Numbered from the stretch's first letter, positions 1 through 7,114 are shown. The stretch is 11,984 nucleotides of DNA from DATFLL01 sp035267785 (GCA_035267785.1 DATFLL010000019.1:1-11984); one strand, 5' to 3'. Numbers and translations: made by a program. Notes: a model not told the origin generated them from the sequence alone.

Positions 1-45
1 TTCGTAGCCCGAATAGGCATGTACGACGTACCAACGCAACGCCAT
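1..45 (-). CDS. nusG: NusG N-terminus (partial, runs off left edge)
   Basis: Only the first 15 codons are in the window; they read MALRWYVVHAYSGYE, the characteristic start of NusG (tryptophan-tyrosine-valine-valine followed by a YSGYE-type motif). NusG binds RNA polymerase, affects elongation and Rho-dependent termination, and links transcription to translation. The ATG at 45-43 is preceded by AAGGAGG, a strong ribosome binding site lying inside the last codons of secE. The secE stop is only 4 bases upstream, so the two genes are very probably co-transcribed and perhaps translationally coupled. The secE-nusG order is nearly universal in bacteria and supports the call despite the short length. 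Confidence 0.93.
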   Translation of the reverse strand, partial: MALRWYVVHAYSGYE

Positions 46-49
46 ACCT

Positions 50-424
50 TCAGCCTCCTTGGCCGGTGAGCAGCTTCACCGCCCACAGCAAAAACATGTC
101 GAACAACCACAGCAGCAGACCGACCAGTATGACCATGGCGAGCACGATCAGCGTGGTCTGCGTGGTCTCCTTGCGCGACGGCCAAACGACCTTGCGCACT
201 TCGATCATCGCATTGCGCCCGAAAGCCACCGTCTGCATGCCCGCCTGGGTACGCGCCCCGACTGCCAAGGCGACACCAGCGACGACGAGCAATCCCAGCA
301 CCCGGTACAGCAGGGACTGGTCCGCAAAATAATAAAAGCCCACGACACCGCCGGCGAGCAGCAGTATCGCAACCAATAACTTAACTTTATCCTGCATCGC
401 CTCGTTCAGACCTTGCGTACGCAC
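50..424 (-). CDS. secE: Preprotein translocase subunit SecE
   Basis: SecE is the small essential subunit of the SecYEG inner-membrane channel and stabilises SecY. The 124-residue product has three hydrophobic segments (about residues 14-32, 38-56 and 91-112), as in the three-helix SecE of gammaproteobacteria (E. coli has 127 residues). The conserved cytoplasmic amphipathic region precedes the last helix, with EVRKVVWPSRKETTQTT at 75-91. The start is uncertain. GTG at 424 gives 124 residues and lies 10 bases after tRNA-Trp; ATG at 397 gives 115 residues and removes only nine non-hydrophobic residues. Neither has a clearly superior ribosome binding site. The gene lies between tRNA-Trp and nusG in the same direction. 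Confidence 0.95.
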   Translation of the reverse strand: MRTQGLNEAMQDKVKLLVAILLLAGGVVGFYYFADQSLLYRVLGLLVVAGVALAVGARTQAGMQTVAFGRNAMIEVRKVVWPSRKETTQTTLIVLAMVILVGLLLWLFDMFLLWAVKLLTGQGG

Positions 425-434
425 CTGGCGAATA

Positions 435-510
435 TGGCAGGCCAGGAGGGAATCGAACCCCCAACCTGCGGTTTTGGAGACCGCCGCTCTGCCAATTGAG
501 CTACTGGCCT
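435..510 (-). tRNA. tRNA-Trp (anticodon CCA)
   Basis: The minus strand folds as a 76-base tRNA. The acceptor stem AGGCCAG pairs with CTGGCCT, the discriminator is G, and the 3' CCA is encoded. The T arm contains GGTTCGATTCC, and the anticodon loop has CCA within CTCCAAA. It lies between tuf and secE, a common place for tRNA-Trp in bacteria, and is probably processed from a tuf-secE transcript. Confidence 0.96.
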
Positions 511-521
511 TTCAACAGTTA

Positions 522-648
522 CAAGCATCAAGCTTCAAGTTCCAAGTAGAAAGTCAAGGGCCGCGGTCCCATCGCCGCTCGTGGCGGCCGACCGGACCAG
601 CGACCCAATGCGGTTACTTGTACCTTGTAACCTGTAACTTGCTACTTA
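522..648. repeat. Paired inverted heptad arrays, CAAG/CTTG type
   Basis: In the tuf/tRNA-Trp spacer, CAAG occurs at 522, 529, 536 and 543, with degenerate AAAG at 550: a strict 7-base period. A facing array has CTTG at 617, 624 and 638, with CCTG at 631 and CTTA at 645, also strictly 7-base. The two arrays are reverse complements in their core and flank a GC-rich middle (559-616), so the spacer could fold back on itself at DNA or RNA level. The three bases between cores vary. The region is transcribed if tuf and secE share an mRNA. Function is unknown. Confidence 0.8.
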
Positions 649-649
649 T

Positions 650-1840
650 TTACTCGATGATTTTTGCGACGACACCGGCGCCGACGGTCCGGCCGCCCTC
701 GCGAATGGCGAAGCGCAGGCCCTCTTCCATCGCAATCGGCGCAATCAGCGACACCGTCATCTTCACGTTGTCGCCCGGCATCACCATCTCCACGCCCTCG
801 GGCAGGTCACAGGCTCCCGTGACGTCCGTCGTGCGGAAGTAGAACTGCGGACGATAACCATTGAAAAACGGCGTGTGACGTCCGCCCTCTTCCTTGCTCA
901 GCACGTACACCTCGCACTCGAACTTCGTGTGCGGGGTGATCGAGCCGGGCTTGGCCAGCACCTGGCCGCGCTCGACCTCGTCGCGCTTGGTGCCGCGAAG
1001 CAACACGCCCACGTTGTCGCCCGCCTGACCCTGGTCCAGCAGCTTGCGGAACATCTCCACACCCGTGACCGTCGTCTTGGCCGTGTCGCGTATACCGACA
1101 ATCTCAACCTCGTCGCCAACCTTCACGATGCCGCGCTCGATACGACCCGTCACCACCGTGCCGCGTCCGGAAATCGAGAACACGTCCTCGACCGGCATCA
1201 GGAACGTGCCGTCAATGGCTCGCTCGGGCTCGGGAATGTAGTCGTCCATCGCCGCAACCAGCTTCTCGATCGAGGGCACGCCGATGTCCGAGGTATCACC
1301 CTCCAGCGCCTTGAGCGCAGAACCGGTCACCACCGGCACGTCGTCGCCCGGAAACTCGTACGAGCTCAGCAGCTCGCGAACTTCCATCTCCACCAGCTCC
1401 AGCAGCTCGGCGTCGTCGACCATGTCCGCCTTGTTCAGGTACACCACAATGCACGGCACACCCACCTGGCGCGACAGCAGAATGTGCTCGCGCGTCTGCG
1501 GCATCGGGCCGTCCGCGGCCGAAACCACCAAAATGGCTCCGTCCATCTGCGCCGCACCCGTGATCATGTTCTTCACGTAGTCCGCGTGTCCCGGGCAGTC
1601 CACGTGCGCATAGTGGCGCTTCTCGGACTCGTACTCCACGTGTGCCGTGGCAATCGTGATCCCGCGCGCCTTCTCTTCCGGGGCACTGTCGATCTGGTCG
1701 TAACCACGCGCCTCGCCGCCGTACTTCTCGCCCATCACCTTCGTGATGGCCGCCGTCAGCGTCGTCTTGCCATGGTCCACGTGGCCAATCGTGCCTACGT
1801 TTACGTGCGGCTTGGTACGTTCAAATTTCCCCTTGGACAT
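650..1840 (-). CDS. tuf: Translation elongation factor EF-Tu
   Basis: EF-Tu is the GTPase that delivers aminoacyl-tRNA to the ribosome. The 396-residue product is full length. GTPase motifs are all present: G1 GHVDHGKT (19-26), switch I RGIT (59-62), G3 DCPGH (81-85, including the catalytic histidine H85), G4 NKAD (136-139) and G5 SAL (174-176). Domains 2 and 3 follow, with the typical RGTVVTGRIERG and GGRHTPFFNGYRPQFYFRT stretches, ending VVAKIIE. The ATG is preceded by GGAGGAG eight bases upstream. The gene follows four tRNA genes as in the E. coli thrU-tyrU-glyT-thrT-tufB operon, so this is the tufB-position copy. Many gammaproteobacteria have a second copy near fusA, outside this window. 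Confidence 0.99.
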   Translation of the reverse strand: MSKGKFERTKPHVNVGTIGHVDHGKTTLTAAITKVMGEKYGGEARGYDQIDSAPEEKARGITIATAHVEYESEKRHYAHVDCPGHADYVKNMITGAAQMDGAILVVSAADGPMPQTREHILLSRQVGVPCIVVYLNKADMVDDAELLELVEMEVRELLSSYEFPGDDVPVVTGSALKALEGDTSDIGVPSIEKLVAAMDDYIPEPERAIDGTFLMPVEDVFSISGRGTVVTGRIERGIVKVGDEVEIVGIRDTAKTTVTGVEMFRKLLDQGQAGDNVGVLLRGTKRDEVERGQVLAKPGSITPHTKFECEVYVLSKEEGGRHTPFFNGYRPQFYFRTTDVTGACDLPEGVEMVMPGDNVKMTVSLIAPIAMEEGLRFAIREGGRTVGAGVVAKIIE

Positions 1841-1923
1841 CGGAAGGTCTCCTCCAACAGATGCAAATTCTCAAACGTGTTCTACAATCAAAGCGCCGCG
1901 GCCGGCACGCCAATTTAAAACTA

Positions 1924-1999
<76 letters not shown>

Positions 2000-2011
2000 C
2001 GAAATCAATAG

Positions 2012-2104
2012 CGAGTGTCGAGTAACGAGCAGCGAGGCAAAACGAATGTGCTAGCACTCAACGCTTGCCATCAAATCTCCTCGATCCTCGTCACTCGCAG
2101 CTCG
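2012..2104. repeat. Paired inverted heptad arrays, CGAG/CTCG type (spacer Thr-Gly)
   Basis: CGAG occurs at 2012, 2019, 2026 and 2033 and CTCG at 2080, 2087, 2094 and 2101, each with an exact 7-base step. The arms face each other and have complementary cores. The intervening 43 bases include a perfect 10-base palindrome GTGCTAGCAC (2048-2057). The whole array lies between two tRNA genes and would be in the polycistronic tRNA precursor. Confidence 0.82.
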
Positions 2105-2114
2105 CTCCGTGTTT

Positions 2115-2188
<74 letters not shown>

Positions 2189-2193
2189 AAAAC

Positions 2194-2345
2194 CCAGGGC
2201 CAAGTTACGAGGGCCGAGGGCTCAGGCCCACGCTTGCGCCTTGTTGACTCAGCGAGTGTTTCGGTAACCGCCTGTCCACCGCCGCATCACTGCGGCGAGT
2301 TCCGCGCCACACCCTAGAAACTCGTTACTCGTTCCTCGTACCTGG
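2194..2345. repeat. Paired inverted heptad arrays, CGAG/CTCG type (spacer Gly-Tyr)
   Basis: The left arm has cores at 2194 (CCAG), 2201 (CAAG), 2208 and 2215 (CGAG) and 2222 (TCAG). The right arm has 2314 (CTAG), 2321, 2328 and 2335 (CTCG) and 2342 (CTGG). All steps are exactly 7 bases. Between the arms lies a separate hairpin, CGCCGCA-TCAC-TGCGGCG (about 2280-2297). This third spacer repeats the architecture of the two neighbouring ones although surrounding bases differ. Confidence 0.8.
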
Positions 2346-2350
2346 CGTAG

Positions 2351-2435
2351 TGGTGGAGGGGGGTGGATTCGAACCACCGAAGGCTGAGCCGTCAGATTTA
2401 CAGTCTGATCCCTTTGACCGCTCGGGAACCCCTCC
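2351..2435 (-). tRNA. tRNA-Tyr (anticodon GTA)
   Basis: An 85-base class II tRNA with a long variable arm, as expected for bacterial tRNA-Tyr. The acceptor stem GGAGGGG pairs with CCCCTCC, the discriminator is A, and CCA is encoded. The anticodon stem-loop CAGACTGTAAATCTG presents GTA; the T arm has GGTTCGAATCC. It is preceded on the minus strand by its own promoter-like site (2453-2481), about 17 bases upstream. Confidence 0.96.
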
Positions 2436-2452
2436 GCGAACGTAAGCGCCGT

Positions 2453-2481
2453 ATTCTGCTTGAGCGCAGAGACAGTGTCAA
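2453..2481 (-). promoter_or_regulatory. Internal sigma-70-type promoter ahead of tRNA-Tyr
   Basis: On the minus strand a perfect -35 TTGACA (2481-2476) is followed by a 17-base spacer and -10 CAGAAT (2458-2453). The GC-rich ACGGCGC after the -10 would be the discriminator of a stringently controlled stable-RNA promoter. Transcription would start just before the mature tRNA-Tyr. It would let tRNA-Tyr, tRNA-Gly, tRNA-Thr and tuf be expressed independently of the upstream tRNA-Thr(TGT). Inference from sequence only. Confidence 0.65.
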
Positions 2482-2601
2482 CCTCGGATGCCCCGAAATA
2501 TCCTTGTAATCCGGTTATCTAGGGACGATCGGGCGCGGGAGGAGCCAAGCCGACTCGGACGGGAGCCGCGGGAGGGAAAATGGCGCTGGCGATCGGTTTT
2601 G

Positions 2602-2747
2602 ACCGTTTCGCCGGGAGCGAAACGGGGCGCGCTTCAGCGCGCCCGTAGGGCGAAGGCCATGGAAGGCCTGAGTCACCGTTTCGCCGGGAGCGAAACGGGG
2701 CTCGCTTCAGCGCGCCCGCAGGGCAAAGACCAGGGATGGTCTTCGTC
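2602..2747. repeat. Two tandem 73-base triple-hairpin units
   Basis: Unit 1 (2602-2674) and unit 2 (2675-2747) abut exactly and match at 64 of 73 positions by eye. Each has three inverted repeats in a row. The first is CGTTTCGC-CGGGA-GCGAAACG. The second is GGGCGCGC-TTCA-GCGCGCCC, with one mismatch in unit 2. The third is AGGCC-ATGGAA-GGCCT in unit 1, which becomes AGACC-AGGGAT-GGTCT in unit 2. The third hairpin shows a paired G-C to A-T substitution, so pairing is kept. The units lie between tRNA-Thr(TGT) and tRNA-Tyr, where the main operon transcript would pass. They resemble dispersed hairpin repeats of GC-rich proteobacteria, but copy number here is unknown. Confidence 0.85.
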
Positions 2748-2820
2748 CACCCCCGACCCGCCGACGCCAGTCGGCGTGTGCCGTGCCGCCGTCTCCACCG
2801 CACGGGCGGACCGACGAGAA

Positions 2821-2896
2821 TGGAGCTGGCGAGAGGATTCGAACCCCCGACCGGCTGATTACAAATCAGCTGCTCTACCAACTGAGCTACGCCAGC
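2821..2896 (-). tRNA. tRNA-Thr (anticodon TGT)
   Basis: A 76-base minus-strand tRNA. The acceptor stem GCTGGCG pairs with CGCCAGC, the discriminator is T, and CCA is encoded. The anticodon stem-loop CTGATTTGTAATCAG presents TGT; the T arm has GGTTCGAATCC. It is first in the tRNA-tuf operon, the position of thrU in E. coli, and is preceded by a promoter-like site at 2989-3017. Confidence 0.96.
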
Positions 2897-2988
2897 ACGC
2901 GCCTCCCTGATGCGAGCGTCCGGATTCCGAACGGCCCCTGCCGGGGGACCGCAGCCTGCCGGCCCACCCGCCCCCAAGAAGTGGGGCG

Positions 2989-3017
2989 ATTCTAAGGAAT
3001 CGGGCCCGCAAAGGCAA
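2989..3017 (-). promoter_or_regulatory. Main promoter of the tRNA-tuf operon
   Basis: On the minus strand, -35 TTGCCT (3017-3012), a 17-base spacer and -10 TAGAAT (2994-2989) are followed by the GC-rich discriminator CGCCCCA. That layout is typical of ppGpp/DksA-controlled stable RNA promoters. The predicted start near 2982 leaves a leader of about 85 bases before tRNA-Thr(TGT). The -10 lies in a small inverted repeat, GATTC-CTTA-GAATC (2988-3001). No terminator is evident between the SPOR gene end (3059) and this site, so some read-through is possible. Confidence 0.7.
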
Positions 3018-3058
3018 TTTGCCCGCCCGCCGCCGGATGGGTCGCAGCGGTTCGTCCC

Positions 3059-3727
3059 CTATCCGGACTGGCAGGCATGGCGGTCGCGGCGCAGGTGCGG
3101 GTAGTCGGCCAGCAGGGCCTTGAGCGCCTCTTCGACGTTGTCATCGGAGGTCTGCGGCTGCAGGTCCAGCCAATAGCGCCGTTGAGGCAGCGGTACCCCC
3201 TGCATCTGCGGCGAGAAACCCAGCTCGCGCATATCGCTTACACGCTGGCGGGCCGCGACGCGGCTGGAGTAGACACCGAGCGAGATGGCGTTCTTGGTGT
3301 CGCCGGTGGCGACGAGAAAATAGTCCTTCACCCCGTTCGCGCGCAGCTTCGCGATGGTCTTGCGAGCAGCGCTGCGCGACTGGGAGGGTGGAATCATGAC
3401 CCAATACCCGTCCTTGTCCGGCAAATGTTCCACCCGTACCCGACTGCGAATATCCATGGCGCGCAGGCGCTTGGCGGCGGATCCGGCCTCATCGCGCTCA
3501 TCGAAGGGTCCGAGACTGGCGCACTGGGCACCGCTCGAGGCGTCGTTCCCCTGGGACCCCTGCGCGGTGGCTGTACCGGCCGGCTCGTTGAGCAGGCGCA
3601 GGCGCGCCACATCGTCGCCGGGCTCGACGTCGGCTTGCGTGACTGTATGACGCCAGGGCGCGGCACGGTAATTCCAGGCGAAAAACCCCAGATTCACGGC
3701 CACCAGGAAATAGACAATCCACTTCAT
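3059..3727 (-). CDS. SPOR-domain membrane protein
   Basis: A 222-residue protein beginning MKWIVYFLVAVNLGFFAWNY, which is one N-terminal membrane anchor (about residues 2-20). A low-complexity linker and then SPOR-like sequence follow. CASLGPFDERDEA at about 69-81 starts one unit. YWVMIPP (108-114) through LGVYSSRVAARQRV (150-163) to GFSPQM forms the better C-terminal one. SPOR domains bind glycan strands lacking stem peptides, often at division septa, so a periplasmic peptidoglycan-linked role is inferred. A longer start at 3766 would overlap coaX and put charged residues before the anchor, so ATG 3727 is preferred. It follows coaX by 10 bases. A birA-coaX-SPOR gene order next to the tRNA-tuf cluster is known in Pseudomonas. 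Confidence 0.88.
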   Translation of the reverse strand: MKWIVYFLVAVNLGFFAWNYRAAPWRHTVTQADVEPGDDVARLRLLNEPAGTATAQGSQGNDASSGAQCASLGPFDERDEAGSAAKRLRAMDIRSRVRVEHLPDKDGYWVMIPPSQSRSAARKTIAKLRANGVKDYFLVATGDTKNAISLGVYSSRVAARQRVSDMRELGFSPQMQGVPLPQRRYWLDLQPQTSDDNVEEALKALLADYPHLRRDRHACQSG

Positions 3728-3737
3728 GCCGCGTCTC

Positions 3738-4526
3738 TCAGGTCCCTGCTCCCACCTTCGGTCCAATGTCCAGGCCTGCGATACGAGCCAGCCCCTGCAA
3801 GACGAGTTGCGGCACCAGTACCGGCGCCGCCGGCATCGTCAGCGCGTTCAACGGCCCGAGCAGCGCCTCGGCGTCTCCCCCGGTGAGTAGGCAGACCGGG
3901 CGGATGCCGATCGCGGCCTCGGCCTCGCGCAGACCGCGCTCGACGGCGCCAACCACGGCCGCGCGGGTTCCCTGCAGAATACAGGCAGCGGTGTCGCTTC
4001 CCAGGCCGTGCGCCAGCTCGTTGCGCGCTTCCACCAGGGACAGTCCGTCCGTTTGCTCGCTCAGTGCCCGGCGCATCATGGACAGGCCCGGCAAAATCCA
4101 GCCCCCCAAGTGGCGCCCGTCGCCGTGGAGCACATCGAGTGTAACAGCCGTGCCGCAGTCCACGACACAAACCGGACCGTCGATGACAGACCGCGCCGCC
4201 ACAAGCGCCGACCAGCGATCCGGGCCAAGGCGTTCGGGCTCGGCGTAGGCGTTGCGTACGCCCCAACCGCTGTGGGCGGCCACCACCCACTCGGGGGTAA
4301 GCCCCCAGCGCTGACGGGCCAGCTGGGCCAGAGTCGAACGCACCGCCTCGCCCGACACACAGCTGACGACGATCCGCTCGACACCGGACAGGGGGGCCCA
4401 GACCTCGGCCAGACGTGACGGCCAGTCGGGCTCCGTGTGCAGCAGCTGGACTGCATCGCCGAGCCGACCCTCCTGCGGGACCACCCACTTGATACGGCTG
4501 TTGCCGACGTCGACGAGGAGGATCAC
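3738..4526 (-). CDS. coaX: Type III pantothenate kinase
   Basis: CoaX phosphorylates pantothenate with ATP, the first step of coenzyme A synthesis. The 262-residue product has the family motifs of the ASKHA fold: DVGNSRIKW (6-14, phosphate loop with D6), GPDRW (101-105), DCGTAVTLD (123-131), GGWILPG (141-147) and a late TGGDA (215-219). Length is normal. Translation starts at GTG 4526, overlapping the birA stop by four bases (GTGA), which implies translational coupling. E. coli has the unrelated type I kinase coaA at the equivalent place. Type III enzymes are generally not feedback-inhibited by CoA and need a monovalent cation (family knowledge). Confidence 0.96.
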   Translation of the reverse strand: MILLVDVGNSRIKWVVPQEGRLGDAVQLLHTEPDWPSRLAEVWAPLSGVERIVVSCVSGEAVRSTLAQLARQRWGLTPEWVVAAHSGWGVRNAYAEPERLGPDRWSALVAARSVIDGPVCVVDCGTAVTLDVLHGDGRHLGGWILPGLSMMRRALSEQTDGLSLVEARNELAHGLGSDTAACILQGTRAAVVGAVERGLREAEAAIGIRPVCLLTGGDAEALLGPLNALTMPAAPVLVPQLVLQGLARIAGLDIGPKVGAGT

Positions 4527-5536
4527 GCCGCGGGACCCGGCGATTCGACTGCCCGTTCTTCGCGGCGGCGCAGGCTGGCCTCGCCGACGGAAAACCGCTG
4601 CAGCCCGGTCGGCCCATCGATGAGCAGACAGCCATCTTCATCTACTCCGCGGGCGACTCCTTCGACGACCTGCTCGCCCAGCGTCAGACGCACCGGCTGC
4701 CCGAACAGGGCATCGCGTTCGCGCCAGGCCGACAGGGACGGGCCGAGCCCATCCTCGGCAAAGGCGTCCAGGGCAGGTAACAGCTCGGCGAGCACCGCGG
4801 CTGCAATCGCATTGCGCGAGAGCGCCTGTCCCGCCACCTCCCGCAGGTCCACCCACGGCTGGTCGATCTCGACGGCCGCGCCGGCGTCCATAGCAAGATT
4901 GAGCCCGACACCGGCGACGACGTGGCAGGGTCCGTTCGACTCGCCGACGACCTCAAGGAGCACCCCGCCCAGCTTACGCTCGGCCCAGACCAGGTCGTTG
5001 GGCCACTTCAGACCGATGTCCGCCACACCGAGCGCCGCCAGGCCCTCGGCCACGGCCGCGCCCACCGCCAGGCTCAGCCCGCCGAGTTGTGCCGGGCCCA
5101 GCCTCGAGCGCCACAACACGGACATATACAGGTTGGTACCGAACGGCGAGACCCAGCGCCGGCCGTGGCGCCCGCGCCCGGCCTCCTGGCGTTCCGCCAG
5201 GCAGGCCATCCCGCCCGGAGCCCCTTCGGCCGCGCGCTGCATCAGGTAGCGGTTGGTGGAATCGAGGCTGAAATGGATCTCCAGCGCCGCCAGCTTGTCG
5301 CGCACCGGAGCTGGCAGACTGGCCACGATGGCCTCGTGCTCGAGCAGCTCCAGGGGGGAGGCCAACCGATAACCCCGCCCCGGAACCGAATGCACGGTCA
5401 GCCCGAGCTGACGCTCCAGGGCCTTGATCTGCTTCCAGACGGCGGCCCGGCTCACGCCCAGCGCCGCGCCGAGATCCTCGCCGGAATGAAAGCGCCCATC
5501 GGCCAATGTGCTCAGCAGTGAGTTCGTTTGCGCCAT
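4523..5536 (-). CDS. birA: Bifunctional biotin ligase / biotin operon repressor BirA
   Basis: BirA makes biotinyl-5'-AMP and transfers biotin to the acetyl-CoA carboxylase carrier protein; with its DNA-binding domain it can also repress biotin genes. The 337-residue product starts with a winged helix (FHSGEDLGAALGVSRAAVWKQI, residues 16-37), so it is the two-function class. The catalytic core has the adenylate-binding loop GRGRHGR (120-126, followed by RWVSPFGTNLYMS), KWPND (177-181), KLGG (188-191) and AGVGLN (208-213). A C-terminal SH3-like domain follows, ending in an extra alanine/proline tail. The start aligns with E. coli BirA; its ribosome binding site is weak. It is first in the birA-coaX-SPOR operon. 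Confidence 0.97.
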   Translation of the reverse strand: MAQTNSLLSTLADGRFHSGEDLGAALGVSRAAVWKQIKALERQLGLTVHSVPGRGYRLASPLELLEHEAIVASLPAPVRDKLAALEIHFSLDSTNRYLMQRAAEGAPGGMACLAERQEAGRGRHGRRWVSPFGTNLYMSVLWRSRLGPAQLGGLSLAVGAAVAEGLAALGVADIGLKWPNDLVWAERKLGGVLLEVVGESNGPCHVVAGVGLNLAMDAGAAVEIDQPWVDLREVAGQALSRNAIAAAVLAELLPALDAFAEDGLGPSLSAWRERDALFGQPVRLTLGEQVVEGVARGVDEDGCLLIDGPTGLQRFSVGEASLRRREERAVESPGPAA

Positions 5537-5553
5537 GATCGGTTCGTCGTTGA

Positions 5554-5572
5554 GGCGCCGCGTCGCGGCGCC
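5554..5572. promoter_or_regulatory. Perfect 19-base GC palindrome in the birA 5' region
   Basis: GGCGCCGCG-T-CGCGGCGCC lies 18 bases before the birA ATG and about 94 bases before the divergent DUF3445 gene. As RNA it would form a strong short-loop hairpin in the birA leader; as DNA it could be a dimer-binding operator. A possible birA -10 element (TAGACT, minus strand, 5595-5590) lies upstream without a good -35. Function not established; chance is possible in such GC-rich DNA. Confidence 0.4.
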
Positions 5573-5665
5573 ACTGTCCAGCCCGTTAGTCTACCATGGC
5601 GGCCGCGGCGCTTTGCCCCCGCCCCGGCGGCGTTGTATGGTCGAACCGAGCAAGCGAGCAGAGCC

Positions 5666-6712
5666 ATGACCACACCAACCGCCGATGTCCCACCCGGCGC
5701 CGAGCCGCACGCCTCAGACGAGCCGGCGCGTTATTTTCCTCCGCGCAGCGGCCGCTATGAGGTCAAGACCGGCCTGCACGCGCTCGGCACCGATTTCGGT
5801 AACGGTGCGCGCGACGGGCGGATTTTCCAGCTCGATGCCCAATTCCCGGCCTACCATGCGGCAAAAATAGCCGCACGCACCGAGCGCCTGGGAAAGTATT
5901 TCGCCCGCGTGCCGGGCACCGAGGACCTGGAGCGCGCGGCTGGCCGTTGGGTGCTGGAAAGGCTGGTGCACGAGTATCCGGAGAAATTCATCGCCCATCG
6001 CGAGGGCGGCGGGACAATGCGCCTGGTCTGTCGCCCCTCGGGCGAGACCTTGTGTTTCGACTCCGTCGGCGAGCTGCGTACGAGCCAGGCCGGAGCATCC
6101 GATGCGGCGGGCTATGTCAGCGCGCTGGATGCGCTGGCGATGCAGGTGCAGGAAGACATCGCCCTGCTCACTCCGGATGCCGCGGGGCGCTACCGCCTCG
6201 TCTTGCTCCATCTGTGCCTGCCCAATCACTGGGCGGCCGAGGACAAGATCGGCGGCGATTTCACCGCGCTGCACGCGCCGGTGCCGGAGATGGACCACAT
6301 CAATCGCGGCGCCGACACGCTGCTCAGGCGCATCGGCCAGGGCGCGGGGCCTTTCGTGCGCTTTGCCTGGGGAATCGCGACCGACGACCGTCTGAACCAT
6401 CACCCCGAGGCCCCGGCGACGACCGATCCCACCCAATGGCAGGGCCGGCGGTTCGATCCCGCGCACCCGCAGGCCTGGCTGCGCGTCGAACGTCAGGTGC
6501 TGGCCGGTATCGATGTCCGGAACGAGGCGTGCCCGGTGTTATTCACCATCCGCACCTACCACTACCCGCTGACCGAGCTGGCCGGCGAGCCCGGACAGCG
6601 CGAGGCCCTGATGGGGGCGGTGCGGTCGATGTCCGAGGCCGCGCTGGCATACAAGGGCCTCGACGCCGACCGCGACGCTCTGCTCGCGTGGCTGAGCCGG
6701 GGCGAGCCCTAG
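5666..6712 (+). CDS. DUF3445 protein, haem-dependent oxidative N-demethylase-like
   Basis: A 348-residue soluble protein matching the DUF3445 family, whose characterised members are haem-dependent oxidative N-demethylases acting on small methylamines. Family signatures seen are FPAYHAAKIAARTERLGKYF (60-79), LCLPNHWAAEDKIGGDF (183-199) followed by ALHAPVPEMDHI (201-212), RFAWGIATDDRLNHHP (232-247), WLRVERQVL (271-279) and LFTIRTYHYPL (292-302). No membrane segment or signal peptide is seen. ATG 5666 is preferred because the 46 codons upstream look like non-coding arginine-rich sequence reaching into the birA leader. The ribosome binding site is weak. It is transcribed away from birA. No reductase or ferredoxin partner subunits are adjacent, so the substrate is not known. 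Confidence 0.8.
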   Translation: MTTPTADVPPGAEPHASDEPARYFPPRSGRYEVKTGLHALGTDFGNGARDGRIFQLDAQFPAYHAAKIAARTERLGKYFARVPGTEDLERAAGRWVLERLVHEYPEKFIAHREGGGTMRLVCRPSGETLCFDSVGELRTSQAGASDAAGYVSALDALAMQVQEDIALLTPDAAGRYRLVLLHLCLPNHWAAEDKIGGDFTALHAPVPEMDHINRGADTLLRRIGQGAGPFVRFAWGIATDDRLNHHPEAPATTDPTQWQGRRFDPAHPQAWLRVERQVLAGIDVRNEACPVLFTIRTYHYPLTELAGEPGQREALMGAVRSMSEAALAYKGLDADRDALLAWLSRGEP

Positions 6713-6739
6713 CCGGGCGTGCCGAACGCTATCGGGGTC

Positions 6740-7039
6740 TTATGCGCTACCGCTGCGCCTGAGCAGCGGCAGCTCGCCGCGATGGACCTGGCGAATGATG
6801 AAATCGGCGCGCCCCGGCTCGCGCTCGTTCAGCTCCTCGGCACATTGCGAGGGCTGCAGCGCGGCCGCCGAAAGCAGGACTTCCAGCTCCACGAGGTCGA
6901 ACTTGGGGTGAGTCAATTCACCCGGCGCCGGGTTGTCCTTGCCGACTTCCCAAAACATGGGGGCGTGCCACATTCGTTTGCGCACGTCCTCACTCTGGAT
7001 GAGCTCGACGCAGCGTGAATTGAGAGCCTGTGTGTCCAT
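6740..7039 (-). CDS. Hypothetical protein, 99 residues
   Basis: Not recognised. The ATG at 7039 follows a very strong ribosome binding site (GGAGGAGG, about 4 bases upstream), which is the best argument that this is a real gene. The product starts MDTQALNSRCVELIQSED, is soluble and mildly acidic, and has a central WHAPMFWEVGKDNPAP stretch followed by a probable helix LVELEVLLSAAALQPSQCAEEL. There is no membrane segment and no obvious nucleic-acid or metal motif. Its end faces the DUF3445 gene (27 bases between stops), so the two are convergent and probably unrelated in regulation. Confidence 0.65.
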   Translation of the reverse strand: MDTQALNSRCVELIQSEDVRKRMWHAPMFWEVGKDNPAPGELTHPKFDLVELEVLLSAAALQPSQCAEELNEREPGRADFIIRQVHRGELPLLRRSGSA

Positions 7040-7114
7040 GGTCCTCCTCCCGTTTACGCGTTGCGCGCCGCCTGGGCCTGGGCCGCGGCGTAGCGCGGGT
7101 TTCGATGCCGAATC

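Noticed and set aside
875..1918. A 347-codon plus-strand frame opposite tuf
   Set aside because: It is the antisense shadow of EF-Tu; histidine/arginine-rich composition reflects the reverse strand of a highly conserved gene.
2488..2977. Long open frames on both strands across the tRNA-Thr(TGT) and repeat region
   Set aside because: They run through a tRNA gene and the 73-base hairpin units, have arginine/proline-rich compositions typical of non-coding GC-rich DNA, and lack ribosome binding sites.
3724..4641. A 305-codon minus-strand frame overlapping coaX and the birA end
   Set aside because: It is in another frame of two well-identified genes and is glycine/arginine-rich without recognisable domains.
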